DNA of 64,000 nucleotides from Sulfurimonas sp. (GTDB taxonomy: Bacteria; Campylobacterota; Campylobacteria; Campylobacterales; Sulfurimonadaceae), in the NCBI GenBank assembly GCA_028689055.1, contig JAQTWZ010000006.1:17586-81585 (forward strand), read 5' to 3'. The position numbers and the translations under genes were made by a program. Of this stretch, positions 18,794 through 26,682 are shown piece by piece (position 1 is the stretch's first letter; the number at the start of each line of letters is the position of its first letter). The notes beneath the pieces are model-generated. The model was not told where the DNA came from and made no database searches. It saw only the letters and a program-made list of their open reading frames with translations.

Positions 18794-19747
18794 ATGATAT
18801 ATACAATTTACCACAAAACAGAATTTAGCTACCAAAATATGGTGACATATAGCCACAATATGGCACGACTCAAGCCAAAAGAAACAGCCTATCAAAAGGT
18901 GTTGGATTTTTCACTTGATATCGATGCGTTTCCTTTTGAAAAACGTGAATTTCACAATATGTTTGGCAATGTATGTACCCATATCGTCATCAAAAATTCG
19001 CACCATTCACTGAGTGTTACGGGCAGATCCAGAGTTGAGATATTTCCTGAAATGATTGATGTACATATAGCCGATATCAAAGCAAATAGTATCACTTACA
19101 AAGCGGCAAAAGAGCGTTTAAAAAGCTTCGTAGAGAGAGATATAGAAGCCAAACAGTTTATGTTTGACTCTCAGTTGATTGCTCCTGCAACAGATGAGAT
19201 GAAAGCGTATGCACTAGAATCCTTCAAAGATGAGAGAGATATGTTTGAAGCTGCTTATGAATTTATGGGAAGAATCTATCATGACTTTGAATTTCTCTCC
19301 GGATTTAGTGATGTGACCACTCCGGTAAGTGAGATTTTTAAAGCGAAAAAAGGAGTGTGTCAGGATTTTGCACAGTTTGCTATAAGTGCGCTCAGGGGTA
19401 TCGGACTTCCTTGTAAATATGTGAGCGGATATATCGAAACCCTGCCCGCAAAAGGAGAAAAAAAACTCTTTGGTGCAGATGCTTCCCATGCTTGGTTTTC
19501 GCTTTATATCCCAAACGCAGGCTGGATAGAGTTTGATCCGACGAACAATGTTATACCAAAACAGCAGCATATTATTCTTGGATATGGACGAGATTATGCA
19601 GATATAGCGCCGCTCAAAGGTGTTGTTTTTAGCAGTGGGGCGAGTCGTTTATCGGTTATGGTCGATGTAAGAGAAGAAGTGCTTCAAGAACAAAATCAAG
19701 AACAAAGTTTTTTTGGTTTTAAGAGCCAGACACAAACACAAGGCTAG
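18794..19747 (+). CDS. Stand-alone transglutaminase-like cysteine protein
   Basis: The 317-residue protein has the bacterial transglutaminase N-terminal region and a core with the complete triad: Cys189 (KKGVCQDFAQFAISAL), His232 (ASHAWFSLYIPNAGW) and Asp248 (FDPTNN). There is no signal peptide. Many bacterial members act as peptidases rather than cross-linkers. It follows the ATP-grasp fusion by 2 nt as the last gene of the forward operon, and it is a second, shorter relative of the N-terminal part of the 12,930 gene. Its C-terminal tail is glutamine-rich. Confidence 0.85.
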   Translation: MIYTIYHKTEFSYQNMVTYSHNMARLKPKETAYQKVLDFSLDIDAFPFEKREFHNMFGNVCTHIVIKNSHHSLSVTGRSRVEIFPEMIDVHIADIKANSITYKAAKERLKSFVERDIEAKQFMFDSQLIAPATDEMKAYALESFKDERDMFEAAYEFMGRIYHDFEFLSGFSDVTTPVSEIFKAKKGVCQDFAQFAISALRGIGLPCKYVSGYIETLPAKGEKKLFGADASHAWFSLYIPNAGWIEFDPTNNVIPKQQHIILGYGRDYADIAPLKGVVFSSGASRLSVMVDVREEVLQEQNQEQSFFGFKSQTQTQG

Positions 19748-19752
19748 TCAAA

Positions 19753-19775
19753 CAAGAAACACTAGGTATTTCTTG
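19753..19775. terminator. Weak hairpin between the two convergent amidoligase operons
   Basis: CAAGAAA and TTTCTTG form a 7-bp stem with a 9-nt loop spanning the 14-bp gap and the last codons of the minus-strand gene. There is no clear T-tract, so a terminator role is only plausible. Confidence 0.3.
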
Positions 19776-20694
19776 CTATCCTAAACGCAACTGCGTTTTC
19801 AAATATAAGTGCATTTTTATAAGAGCAGGCGATGACTCCATTGCATGGTGCAAGGATTTTATGGATAACTTTTCCCTCTAGGGCGTGAATTATTTTGCCT
19901 ATCACTTCATCTTCTATGACTTGTGTGCCTATTTTTTTTGTAGGAACAAAGATGCCACTTTTGGGTGTCTTAATAATCTGCATAGCTTCATTTGCAACTA
20001 TTGTTGATTCATAGCCGCCTAAAAACTTATGTTGGAGGATGTTGTTTTTGTTGAGAAAGTTGACAATAGCTTCAAAAATCTCATCCGAGTCAGGCTGCAG
20101 TTGCATCGTACTAGGGCAGATGATAGAGTGCGCTTTTGTTTCCCAAAGTTGCCAATTGTACTGCAAAGAGACTGTGTCGGTAGGTTTGAGATCTTTATAG
20201 TGAACAATTTTTAGACCAAACTTTTTGGCATCTTCCAAATCTTCAAAGCCAGATTTGAACTCTTTGACATAAGGCATACACGTCGAGAGATCATCTCTTG
20301 TCTCCAAGATAATCCCATGCGTATAACCGCGTACCGTATCAAAGACTTTTTTTGCAATTCTTTGTGTTGTCTCACCTTTGTCATAGCCGGGAAACATCAT
20401 ATTTAAGTTTGTTTTATCCAGCGGCCAAAAGCGCTCATGTATGTTGAGTGCATAGTGGTTGATTGATGGAATTATCAAAATATTTCCGAGAATTTTTTTG
20501 GAGTCATTGATGCTGTTTTTTAAAAAATCTACAAGCTTTGAAGCAGTGTAAAGAGGTAAAATCGTCTTGCCTTCCATCGCTCCGACGATAGCAACACTTG
20601 GTGCTTTTGGGTCACTTCCCTCAAAAAAGTAGCCCTCTACAATAAGTGGTTCACGGTTGAGTGAAGTTATTTTGAAGATTTCAATTTTTTGCAT
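19762..20694 (-). CDS. AstE/AspA-family protein lacking zinc ligands (probable pseudoenzyme)
   Basis: The 310-residue protein is homologous in layout to its upstream neighbour: an M14-like succinylglutamate desuccinylase/aspartoacylase core, then a C-terminal beta domain (SGIFVPTKKIGTQVIEDEVI). Where the family has a metal-binding HxxE, this protein reads VGAMEGKT (Glu41 and Thr44), and where it has DIH it reads ETR (131-133). All three zinc ligands therefore appear lost, although LNMMFPG, matching LNRVFPG, is kept. The ATG at 20694 follows a GGAGG site by 5 nt; the longer 20733 start has none. It overlaps the active-looking paralogue by 14 nt, so the pair is likely made together. The role is unknown. 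Confidence 0.75.
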   Translation of the reverse strand: MQKIEIFKITSLNREPLIVEGYFFEGSDPKAPSVAIVGAMEGKTILPLYTASKLVDFLKNSINDSKKILGNILIIPSINHYALNIHERFWPLDKTNLNMMFPGYDKGETTQRIAKKVFDTVRGYTHGIILETRDDLSTCMPYVKEFKSGFEDLEDAKKFGLKIVHYKDLKPTDTVSLQYNWQLWETKAHSIICPSTMQLQPDSDEIFEAIVNFLNKNNILQHKFLGGYESTIVANEAMQIIKTPKSGIFVPTKKIGTQVIEDEVIGKIIHALEGKVIHKILAPCNGVIACSYKNALIFENAVAFRIARNT

Positions 20695-21631
20695 CATTGC
20701 CTCCAAAAATTCGTGCAATAAGAGAACCCTCATAGACTACGGGATACTCTCTCAGGGTAAAGAGAATACCGTCATGTGGAGCATAAAGCGTCTCAAAGAT
20801 ATCTCCATCAAGAGGGTTGACGATGTCACCTATCTTGTCATCTTTTTTGATAACATCGCAGTGGCTAAGAGCGGGAACAAAAAGACCACTGCAGGGTGAG
20901 TTGAGATAAAAAACATCACCGACTTCTGAAGAGAAAGGCTCACGAACTTCAAAAACTTCATCTGTTTGGATAATGCCTTCTTTTTGCATCAGGTTTAAAA
21001 TACCTTTGAGAAGCTGTAAACCATACTCTTGGGTTAAGCGCATTCCCACGCCCATCTCTACGACAAGCGTTTTTGTGCCCATAGTATTGAGTGTGTGAGA
21101 AAATGTGGCTTCGAGCACAGTGACCGCGTCATGAATCCAGATAAAATCACAATTAAGCTCTTTTGCAAGAGGAAGGGTTGCGTTTGAGAACTCTTTGTTG
21201 ATGCGTATTTGTGGGATTTCTCTTAGAAATATGTTGGAGGAGTGGATATCTATAGCGATATCGCTTCCTTGGACATCCAGTGCGAGTGCATGGACAAGCT
21301 GACCGGGAAGAAAATCATCTTCTCCGCCTGGAAAAACTCTGTTGAGATCAACTTCATACAGAGGAAAACCTCTTGTGATAGAGTCAATACCCAGAGTATT
21401 GATACCGGGATAGATATCTATCGTACCGCGTATTGCTTGAGGATTTTTTTTGAGCCAAGCAGCGAGAAGGTAGGTCACATACTGACCTTCAAGCTCATCT
21501 CCGTGGATACCGCTTACAATACTGATGCGTTTAGGAGTTTGCAGTTTTGAGTTTGGCTCAAATCTGCTTTTTTTTATAACGAGGTTTTCACCTACGGGAA
21601 GTTTAGAAGAAAAAATTTCTAGTATTTGCAT
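20681..21631 (-). CDS. AstE/AspA-family zinc hydrolase (active-site intact)
   Basis: The 316-residue protein has the zinc site of the succinylglutamate desuccinylase/aspartoacylase (M14-like) family: SGIHGDELEG (His43, Glu46) and IAIDIHSSN (His130), plus VDLNRVFPGG at 95-103. The C-terminal domain resembles a lipoyl/HlyD-like beta sandwich (APHDGILFTLREYPVVYEGS). Family members hydrolyse an amide between an acyl or aspartyl group and an amine, or trim peptides. Its location between an alpha-E gene and a zinc-less paralogue suggests it deacylates or trims the product of the ATP-grasp ligases. The start overlaps the alpha-E stop as TAATG. Confidence 0.82.
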   Translation of the reverse strand: MQILEIFSSKLPVGENLVIKKSRFEPNSKLQTPKRISIVSGIHGDELEGQYVTYLLAAWLKKNPQAIRGTIDIYPGINTLGIDSITRGFPLYEVDLNRVFPGGEDDFLPGQLVHALALDVQGSDIAIDIHSSNIFLREIPQIRINKEFSNATLPLAKELNCDFIWIHDAVTVLEATFSHTLNTMGTKTLVVEMGVGMRLTQEYGLQLLKGILNLMQKEGIIQTDEVFEVREPFSSEVGDVFYLNSPCSGLFVPALSHCDVIKKDDKIGDIVNPLDGDIFETLYAPHDGILFTLREYPVVYEGSLIARIFGGNDAKN

Positions 21632-22302
21632 TAGTTTACTATCAAATCCTGAATTTTTTTATGGATATTGTTGATAATAACTTCATAATCCATCTCTTGC
21701 GTTTGTGTCTGTTCGACTTTGACACCTTTATCTTCTTCAAGGTTAGCGAGAATCTTATTTATCTCATCGATGATAATAATACCTGTCTCTTTCTCTTCGT
21801 CAAATCTAAAGTTGAAGTCCGCTTTTTCTATAAGTTGACCAAGTCGTAAAAAATAATCACTTATACGTTTGTATTGCGTTTTAGAAATCTCACCCCACAT
21901 CTCAGAGATAAGAGAATCTGCTTCATCAATAAGCTTATAATCAATATCGACAAAAGAATTTGAAGATTTTTGAAATAGCGCATGAAGGGCGATAATCTCT
22001 CCAAAAGCTTGTGTGTTGATATGGTTACGACAGATGATTGCGTTTTCTCTTGCATATCCTGCAAGTACCGCAATATTTGCAGAATGATCACCAAAAATCG
22101 CCTTATGTAAAAAATCTTTGGCATTTGTATATTCGAGTTCAGTGCTAAAGTTTTCATACAAAGCAATACCTGCGTTTTTATCTACGTCAATAATCTGATC
22201 GTATGCAACCATAATCTGTTTGAGTGTTGCTTCAATACGCTCTATATATCTTCCTAACCAGTATAAATTTGTGGCTACATTCGCTGTTAATAGTTGTTCC
22301 AT
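21631..22302 (-). CDS. Alpha-E domain protein
   Basis: The all-helical protein of 223 residues starts MEQLLTANVATNLYWLGRYI, the signature of the alpha-E family found beside circularly permuted ATP-grasp proteins. An earlier ATG at 22323 overlaps the preceding gene; the ATG at 22302 has GGAG 8 nt upstream and is preferred. It lies 2 nt after the ATP-grasp gene and overlaps the hydrolase start. The same domain is fused to ATP-grasp in the 16,302 gene, so this operon carries the unfused version of that pair. Confidence 0.85.
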   Translation of the reverse strand: MEQLLTANVATNLYWLGRYIERIEATLKQIMVAYDQIIDVDKNAGIALYENFSTELEYTNAKDFLHKAIFGDHSANIAVLAGYARENAIICRNHINTQAFGEIIALHALFQKSSNSFVDIDYKLIDEADSLISEMWGEISKTQYKRISDYFLRLGQLIEKADFNFRFDEEKETGIIIIDEINKILANLEEDKGVKVEQTQTQEMDYEVIINNIHKKIQDLIVN

Positions 22303-22304
22303 CT

Positions 22305-23669
22305 TTATAACTCCATTACCCATGTATCTTTAAACCCGCCACCTTGTGATGAGTTGACTAAATAGTTTCCTGCTTCGAGTGCGTAACGAGTGAGTCCACA
22401 CTGCCATACTTTGATATCTTCACCCATGACGACATAGGCTCTAAAGTCCGCTTTTCTATCTTTGAGTTCTTTATCAAGATAACATTTTTCATCATAAAAT
22501 TCTATCAGCTCTTGAGCGATAAATCTTCTAGGATTCGCTTTTATAGCAGTTTTGAGGTCTTCAAGTTGGAGTGCACTCATCTCATGCCCAAATAAAACGC
22601 CATAACCACCTGCTTCAGCAACATCCTTTATAACGAGTTTTTCGATGTTCTTGAACACATACTCCATATCTTCTTTGAAGTAAGGAAGATATGTCGGTGC
22701 ATTATGCAAGATAGGTTCTTCTCCAAGATAGTATTTAATCATTTTTGGAACAAAATAATAGATACCTTTATCATCAGCGACACCATTACCGATAGCGTTC
22801 ATGAGCGCTACATTTCCTGCGAGATAAGCTTCGACAAGACCGGGAACACCGATAAGGCTTTCAGGATTGAAAAATTTCGGATCGATAAAATCATCATCAA
22901 GTCTTCTATAGATAGAACCTACACGGATACGTTTTCCGTTGTAGTTTTTGAAATAAACTTTTTTGTCTATAACTTCTAGCTCATGTGCGCGTACAAGCTG
23001 TGCATCCATCTCTTGAGCGAGATAACTGTGTTCGTAATAAGCTGAGTTAAATCTGCCCGGAGTAAGCACGACATTGATACCGCCGCAGCTTACATGGTTC
23101 ATAGCAGACTTGATATAACTAGGATACTGTTTGATAGGTTCGATCTTGAGTTGTTCAAAGAAGTCCGGATAGATTTTTCTGTAAGTGTCTCTGATGGAGA
23201 GCGGATAACTAGAACCGCTTGGTACTCTGAGATTGTCTTCTAAAATGACCCATGAGTCATTAACAGTATCTTTGACAAGGTCGATACCATTGATATGTGT
23301 TCTGATTTTTTTTGAAGGAGAAAAACCTTTGAACTCTTTGAGATAGCCACTTGCCTGTTCTACAAACTCTTGCGGAACGATACCTTCTTTGACTATTTTC
23401 GCATCTGTATATAAATCTTCTAGGAAAAGATTCAAAGCTTGGATTCTTTGTTGCAGTCCTTTTTCAATCTTGGAGAACTCTTCTTTTGAAATAATACGAG
23501 GAATTACATCAAACGGTAGAGATCTTTCTATGAAGTTACCATCTTTGTAGAGGTTGAAATTTATTGCAAATTTATCCATATGATTCTTAAATTCATCAAT
23601 CTTCTGTCTATCTTGTTTTGAAAAAATTTCCCAAAACTTTTTATGAAGCTCATTTTCTGTTTCTAACAA
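22305..23669 (-). CDS. Circularly permuted ATP-grasp protein
   Basis: The stand-alone ATP-grasp ligase of 454 residues has INVVLTPGRFNSAYYEHSYL, SIYRRLDDDFIDPKFF, GNVALMNAIGNGVADDK and the nucleotide-binding VIKDVAEAGGYGVLFG. These enzymes are predicted to make amide bonds on a peptide or small metabolite. No ATG has a ribosome site: the TTG at 23669 follows AAAGGGG by about 7 nt and is chosen over the ATG at 23711. It is the first gene of the four-gene minus-strand operon (ATP-grasp, alpha-E, hydrolase, pseudo-hydrolase). Confidence 0.85.
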   Translation of the reverse strand: MLETENELHKKFWEIFSKQDRQKIDEFKNHMDKFAINFNLYKDGNFIERSLPFDVIPRIISKEEFSKIEKGLQQRIQALNLFLEDLYTDAKIVKEGIVPQEFVEQASGYLKEFKGFSPSKKIRTHINGIDLVKDTVNDSWVILEDNLRVPSGSSYPLSIRDTYRKIYPDFFEQLKIEPIKQYPSYIKSAMNHVSCGGINVVLTPGRFNSAYYEHSYLAQEMDAQLVRAHELEVIDKKVYFKNYNGKRIRVGSIYRRLDDDFIDPKFFNPESLIGVPGLVEAYLAGNVALMNAIGNGVADDKGIYYFVPKMIKYYLGEEPILHNAPTYLPYFKEDMEYVFKNIEKLVIKDVAEAGGYGVLFGHEMSALQLEDLKTAIKANPRRFIAQELIEFYDEKCYLDKELKDRKADFRAYVVMGEDIKVWQCGLTRYALEAGNYLVNSSQGGGFKDTWVMEL

Positions 23670-23698
23670 TGTACACCCCTTTGATTTATTAACTTGAA

Positions 23699-23742
23699 AA
23701 TAGTATATCACTACTATTCATAGATTTCATAATCCATAGTAG
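23699..23742 (-). promoter_or_regulatory. Promoter/operator candidate of the ATP-grasp operon
   Basis: AATAGTA (23699) and TACTATT (23712) form an inverted repeat with a 6-nt gap, and ATAGTAG (23736) repeats the same word again. On the minus strand the first repeat overlaps TATACT at 23707-23702, a fair -10 element about 33 nt before the TTG start. A repressor overlapping the promoter is possible; this is inference only. Confidence 0.35.
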
Positions 23743-23879
23743 CTAAATTTTAATCAGTTTTTGATATATGCTGCTTATGTTTTAAGAAAATTTTGGAAAT
23801 TGATTATCTTTTAGTCGGATAAGTAACGAAGAAGAGAAGGAGAGTTTCAAGTGCAACTTTTGAGTGTTGCACTTGTGTA

Positions 23880-24893
23880 TTAATTCATGTCAGGTTGCGG
23901 TGTTGTAGCTGTAGAAGCTGGAAGCATCGGTAGTGTGAGTGAAGGTTTTCTGCCATCAAGCGCTTTAAAAAACTCTTCGATAGAAGCAGCTTCTTTGTCA
24001 CTTATCTCCGCTCCAAGTTGGATACGACCCATTTCGATGATTGCCTCTTTGAGATTCCATACCTTGCCGTTGTGGAAATATGGTGCAGTTTGAGTGATAT
24101 TTCTAAGAGTAGGCACTTTTACCATGCCATTTGCATCTCCTTTAAAATCTCCTACATCTTGGTATTTATAAGTACCGGTGACATTAAACGCATTCATACT
24201 TTGACCGAGTGAAATGCCCGTATGGCATGTTGCACAGCCCTTGTCTATGAAAGTTTTGAGACCTTCTTTTTGTTTTGCAGTGAGTGCGTTTTCTTTACCG
24301 TTGAGGTAGTCATCATAGGCAGATGGAGTGACCAAAGTTCTCTCAAAAAGCCCGATTGTGTCTGTTACTTTTACAAAGTCGATTTTTACATCTTTGCCGT
24401 ACGCTTTTTCAAACGCAGCGACATACTCAGGCATAGAGTTTACAGTTGCCTCAACATGCTCTTTTGTCGCTGCCATTTCTGGGTGTGCTTGGATAGGACC
24501 TTGTGCTTGCTCTTCCAAATCTTTTGCACGGCCATCCCAAAACTGTGCGTCAAAAAAGACTGCGTTATATACAGTAGGAGAGTTTAGGTGGTGTGGATTC
24601 ATAGTCCATTTATGTCCTATAGCAGCTGAAACGCCGTCATCGCCACCTTCGCTGAGATTGTGACATGTATTACAAGAGATAAGTCCGCTTTTTGAGAGTC
24701 TTGGATCAAAATAGAGTTTTTTTCCAAGTTCTGTTTTGAGATCCGTTATCTTATTTTTTGGATCATCGATGAGCTTTATGAGCGCCGCTTTGGAAGTTGG
24801 AATAGGTTTAAGCCCCGCTTCTGTTGCTTGCGTAGTAAGAGTTGAAGCCAACAAAGAGAGCGATGTAAACGCCAATGTAAGTGCTATTTTCAT
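23880..24893 (-). CDS. Di-haem cytochrome c peroxidase, periplasmic
   Basis: The 337-residue protein has a signal peptide (MKIALTLAFTSLSLLASTL) and two c-type haem sites, CNTCH at 74-78 and CATCH at 220-224. Conserved blocks of bacterial cytochrome c peroxidases follow: FWDGRAKDLEEQAQGPI, VPTLRNITQTAPYFHNG and the distal methionine region EMGRIQLG. It reduces hydrogen peroxide with electrons from small cytochromes. The proline/threonine-rich C-terminus (LPASTATTPQPDMN) extends beyond the domain. It stands alone, with a striking operator region upstream. Confidence 0.92.
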   Translation of the reverse strand: MKIALTLAFTSLSLLASTLTTQATEAGLKPIPTSKAALIKLIDDPKNKITDLKTELGKKLYFDPRLSKSGLISCNTCHNLSEGGDDGVSAAIGHKWTMNPHHLNSPTVYNAVFFDAQFWDGRAKDLEEQAQGPIQAHPEMAATKEHVEATVNSMPEYVAAFEKAYGKDVKIDFVKVTDTIGLFERTLVTPSAYDDYLNGKENALTAKQKEGLKTFIDKGCATCHTGISLGQSMNAFNVTGTYKYQDVGDFKGDANGMVKVPTLRNITQTAPYFHNGKVWNLKEAIIEMGRIQLGAEISDKEAASIEEFFKALDGRKPSLTLPMLPASTATTPQPDMN

Positions 24894-24902
24894 TGTATAT
24901 CC

Positions 24903-24917
24903 TTATAATAATTATTA
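24903..24917. promoter_or_regulatory. PerR-like box 1 upstream of the peroxidase gene
   Basis: The 15 bases TTATAATAATTATTA differ at one position from the PerR consensus TTATAATnATTATAA. The site lies 10 nt upstream of the start codon of a peroxide-removing enzyme, which is a logical PerR target. Repression in the absence of peroxide would be expected. Confidence 0.5.
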
Positions 24918-24937
24918 AAAGATAAACTTTATCTTTT
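24917..24937. promoter_or_regulatory. Perfect 21-bp palindrome in the peroxidase promoter
   Basis: AAAAGATAAA and its exact reverse complement flank a single central C. The palindrome lies between the two PerR-like boxes, close to the expected transcription start. It could be a second operator (Fur-superfamily sites contain GATAA half-sites) or extend the PerR array. Confidence 0.45.
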
Positions 24938-24967
24938 GTATAATGATAACAGCATAATCTTAAAGTA

Positions 24968-24982
24968 TAATAATTATTATAA
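24968..24982. promoter_or_regulatory. PerR-like box 2, inverted copy
   Basis: The reverse complement of these bases is identical to box 1 (TTATAATAATTATTA). It overlaps the last codons and stop of pdxA at 24977, so the peroxidase promoter reaches into the neighbouring gene. Confidence 0.45.
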
Positions 24983-25894
24983 GCTAGCCTCAAGTTTGAG
25001 TGCACTTTTGATTGCGTTTAGATAGCTGAGTGTTTTCGCTTTGCCTTGGTAGGCGATGTCAAACGCAGTGCCGTGATCTACGGATGTTCGGATGAGAGGG
25101 AGGTTGAGAGAGATATTGACACTCTCATCAAAATAGAGCGCCTTAAGCGGTGCCAATCCTTGATCGTGATACATCGCTACAAAATAGTGATAGTTTTGTC
25201 TAAAATGCGGAGTAAACGCAATATCAGGAACAACAGGACCTATGAATTGTTCAAAACCAACTTTTTTGTTTGCACTTTTTATAGCTTTGGTGATGATGAG
25301 CTCTTCATGTCCCAAAACACCGTTATCGCCTGCATGAGGGTTAAGACCCAGCACGGCTATTTTTTCCTCTTTTATAGAGTTATGCAGATCCAGAAAAAAC
25401 TCTTTGAGTTTTTTGTATTTGATAGAAGCAGCCACATCTTTGAGCGGTATATGTTCACTAAAAAGGGCAACAAACATCTGCGGGCATCCAAGCATCATGA
25501 TAGCTTCTTTGTCGAAATGTTTACGCAACAGATCCGTATGCCCTTTATAGGAAAGACCTGCGAGCATCCATGCTTCTTTGTGTATCGGCATGGTGACAAG
25601 TGCATCGGCTTGTTTTTTTTCGCAGAGTTCTATGGCACGCATAAAAGAGTCGTAGGCATATTTTCCAGAGGCTGCGTTTACCTCTGCGGGTTTGATATCA
25701 AAAACACCGCTTACTTCTGAGAGTGTAAAATCTTTTGGCACAGTAACATTTAAAAGTTTTGCACCTTGAGAGAGAAGGGCTGCGTTTATGCAGTAAATCG
25801 GTTTGCAAAGTTTGGAGACCTCTGCATGAGCACTGAGCGCTATTTCAAGTCCTACACCGCTAAGGTCACCGATACTGATGGCTATTGTCTTCAT
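24977..25894 (-). CDS. pdxA: 4-hydroxythreonine-4-phosphate dehydrogenase
   Basis: The 305-residue enzyme starts MKTIAISIGDLSGVGLEIAL and has the conserved blocks MPIHKEAWMLAGLSYKGHT (metal/substrate histidine), VLGLNPHAGDNG, VAMYHDQGLAPLKAL and the C-terminal TSVDHGTAFDIAYQGKA. It makes the amino-ketone that PdxJ condenses with deoxyxylulose phosphate in vitamin B6 synthesis. Its ATG overlaps the pdxJ stop by 4 nt, so the two steps are co-expressed. Confidence 0.95.
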   Translation of the reverse strand: MKTIAISIGDLSGVGLEIALSAHAEVSKLCKPIYCINAALLSQGAKLLNVTVPKDFTLSEVSGVFDIKPAEVNAASGKYAYDSFMRAIELCEKKQADALVTMPIHKEAWMLAGLSYKGHTDLLRKHFDKEAIMMLGCPQMFVALFSEHIPLKDVAASIKYKKLKEFFLDLHNSIKEEKIAVLGLNPHAGDNGVLGHEELIITKAIKSANKKVGFEQFIGPVVPDIAFTPHFRQNYHYFVAMYHDQGLAPLKALYFDESVNISLNLPLIRTSVDHGTAFDIAYQGKAKTLSYLNAIKSALKLEASL

Positions 25895-26682
25895 CGGGTT
25901 GTGAGTCGTTTCATCTCTTTGACTGCGTCTGCCAAACCGCTGAAAACACTGCGTGCGATGATGCTTTGTCCGATATTGAGTTCGACTATCTCTTGTATCT
26001 GCATCATTTCATGGACATTGTGATAATTGAGACCATGCCCGGCAGCCACTTCAAGACCTATTTTGTTTGCATGAGCGGCTGCGTTTTTGATAGCTTCTAG
26101 GGCTTGTTCGAGTCGATCTGAGAGTTCATACCGCGGAAGTTCAAGCTCTTTTACCGAGTGGTTTGAGTAAGGCAGGGCAGAGTGGAGCATGGCAAAAAGA
26201 TTTGCAAAAGTACCTGTATGAAGCTCCACCATTTCAGCTCCAAGTTCGCGTGAGGCATTCATCGCTTCGATAGTCGGATCGACAAACAAAGAGACGGGAA
26301 TCAGTGAATCATGAAGCTGCTCAATCGCATAAGCAATCTCCGCCGAGTAGCCAAAAACGTCCAAGCCGCCTTCTGTCGTCACTTCTTCACGTTTTTCAGG
26401 CACCAAAGTCGCACGGTGAGGCTTCAATGCGCAGGTAATATCAAGGATATTTTTGTTTATAGAACACTCCAGATTGACAGCAACAGGAGAGTTTTGGATG
26501 ATTTTTAGCGCATCGATGTCTTGGATGTGACGTCTATCTTCACGCAAATGAATCGTTATCTGATCCGCCCCGTTTTGGCAAGCGACATAGAGTGCGTGCA
26601 TGATATCAGGATCATTGACGCGTCTTGCTTCTCGTAGCACCGCAACATGGTCTATATTTACACCGAGTCTCATCTTTTTCAC
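25891..26682 (-). CDS. pdxJ: Pyridoxine 5'-phosphate synthase
   Basis: The 263-residue TIM-barrel protein starts MKKMRLGVNIDHVAVLREAR and has ITIHLREDRRHIQDID, EVAAGHGLNYHN and ELNIGQSIIARSVF, all hallmarks of PdxJ. It performs ring closure in vitamin B6 synthesis. The start shares its position with the acyltransferase stop (TAATG-type overlap at 26682). Confidence 0.95.
   Translation of the reverse strand: MKKMRLGVNIDHVAVLREARRVNDPDIMHALYVACQNGADQITIHLREDRRHIQDIDALKIIQNSPVAVNLECSINKNILDITCALKPHRATLVPEKREEVTTEGGLDVFGYSAEIAYAIEQLHDSLIPVSLFVDPTIEAMNASRELGAEMVELHTGTFANLFAMLHSALPYSNHSVKELELPRYELSDRLEQALEAIKNAAAHANKIGLEVAAGHGLNYHNVHEMMQIQEIVELNIGQSIIARSVFSGLADAVKEMKRLTTR

Noticed and set aside
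25046..25720. A long forward frame (224 codons) antisense to pdxA
   Set aside because: pdxA is unambiguous on the other strand; the frame is a shadow with Phe/Cys-rich composition.
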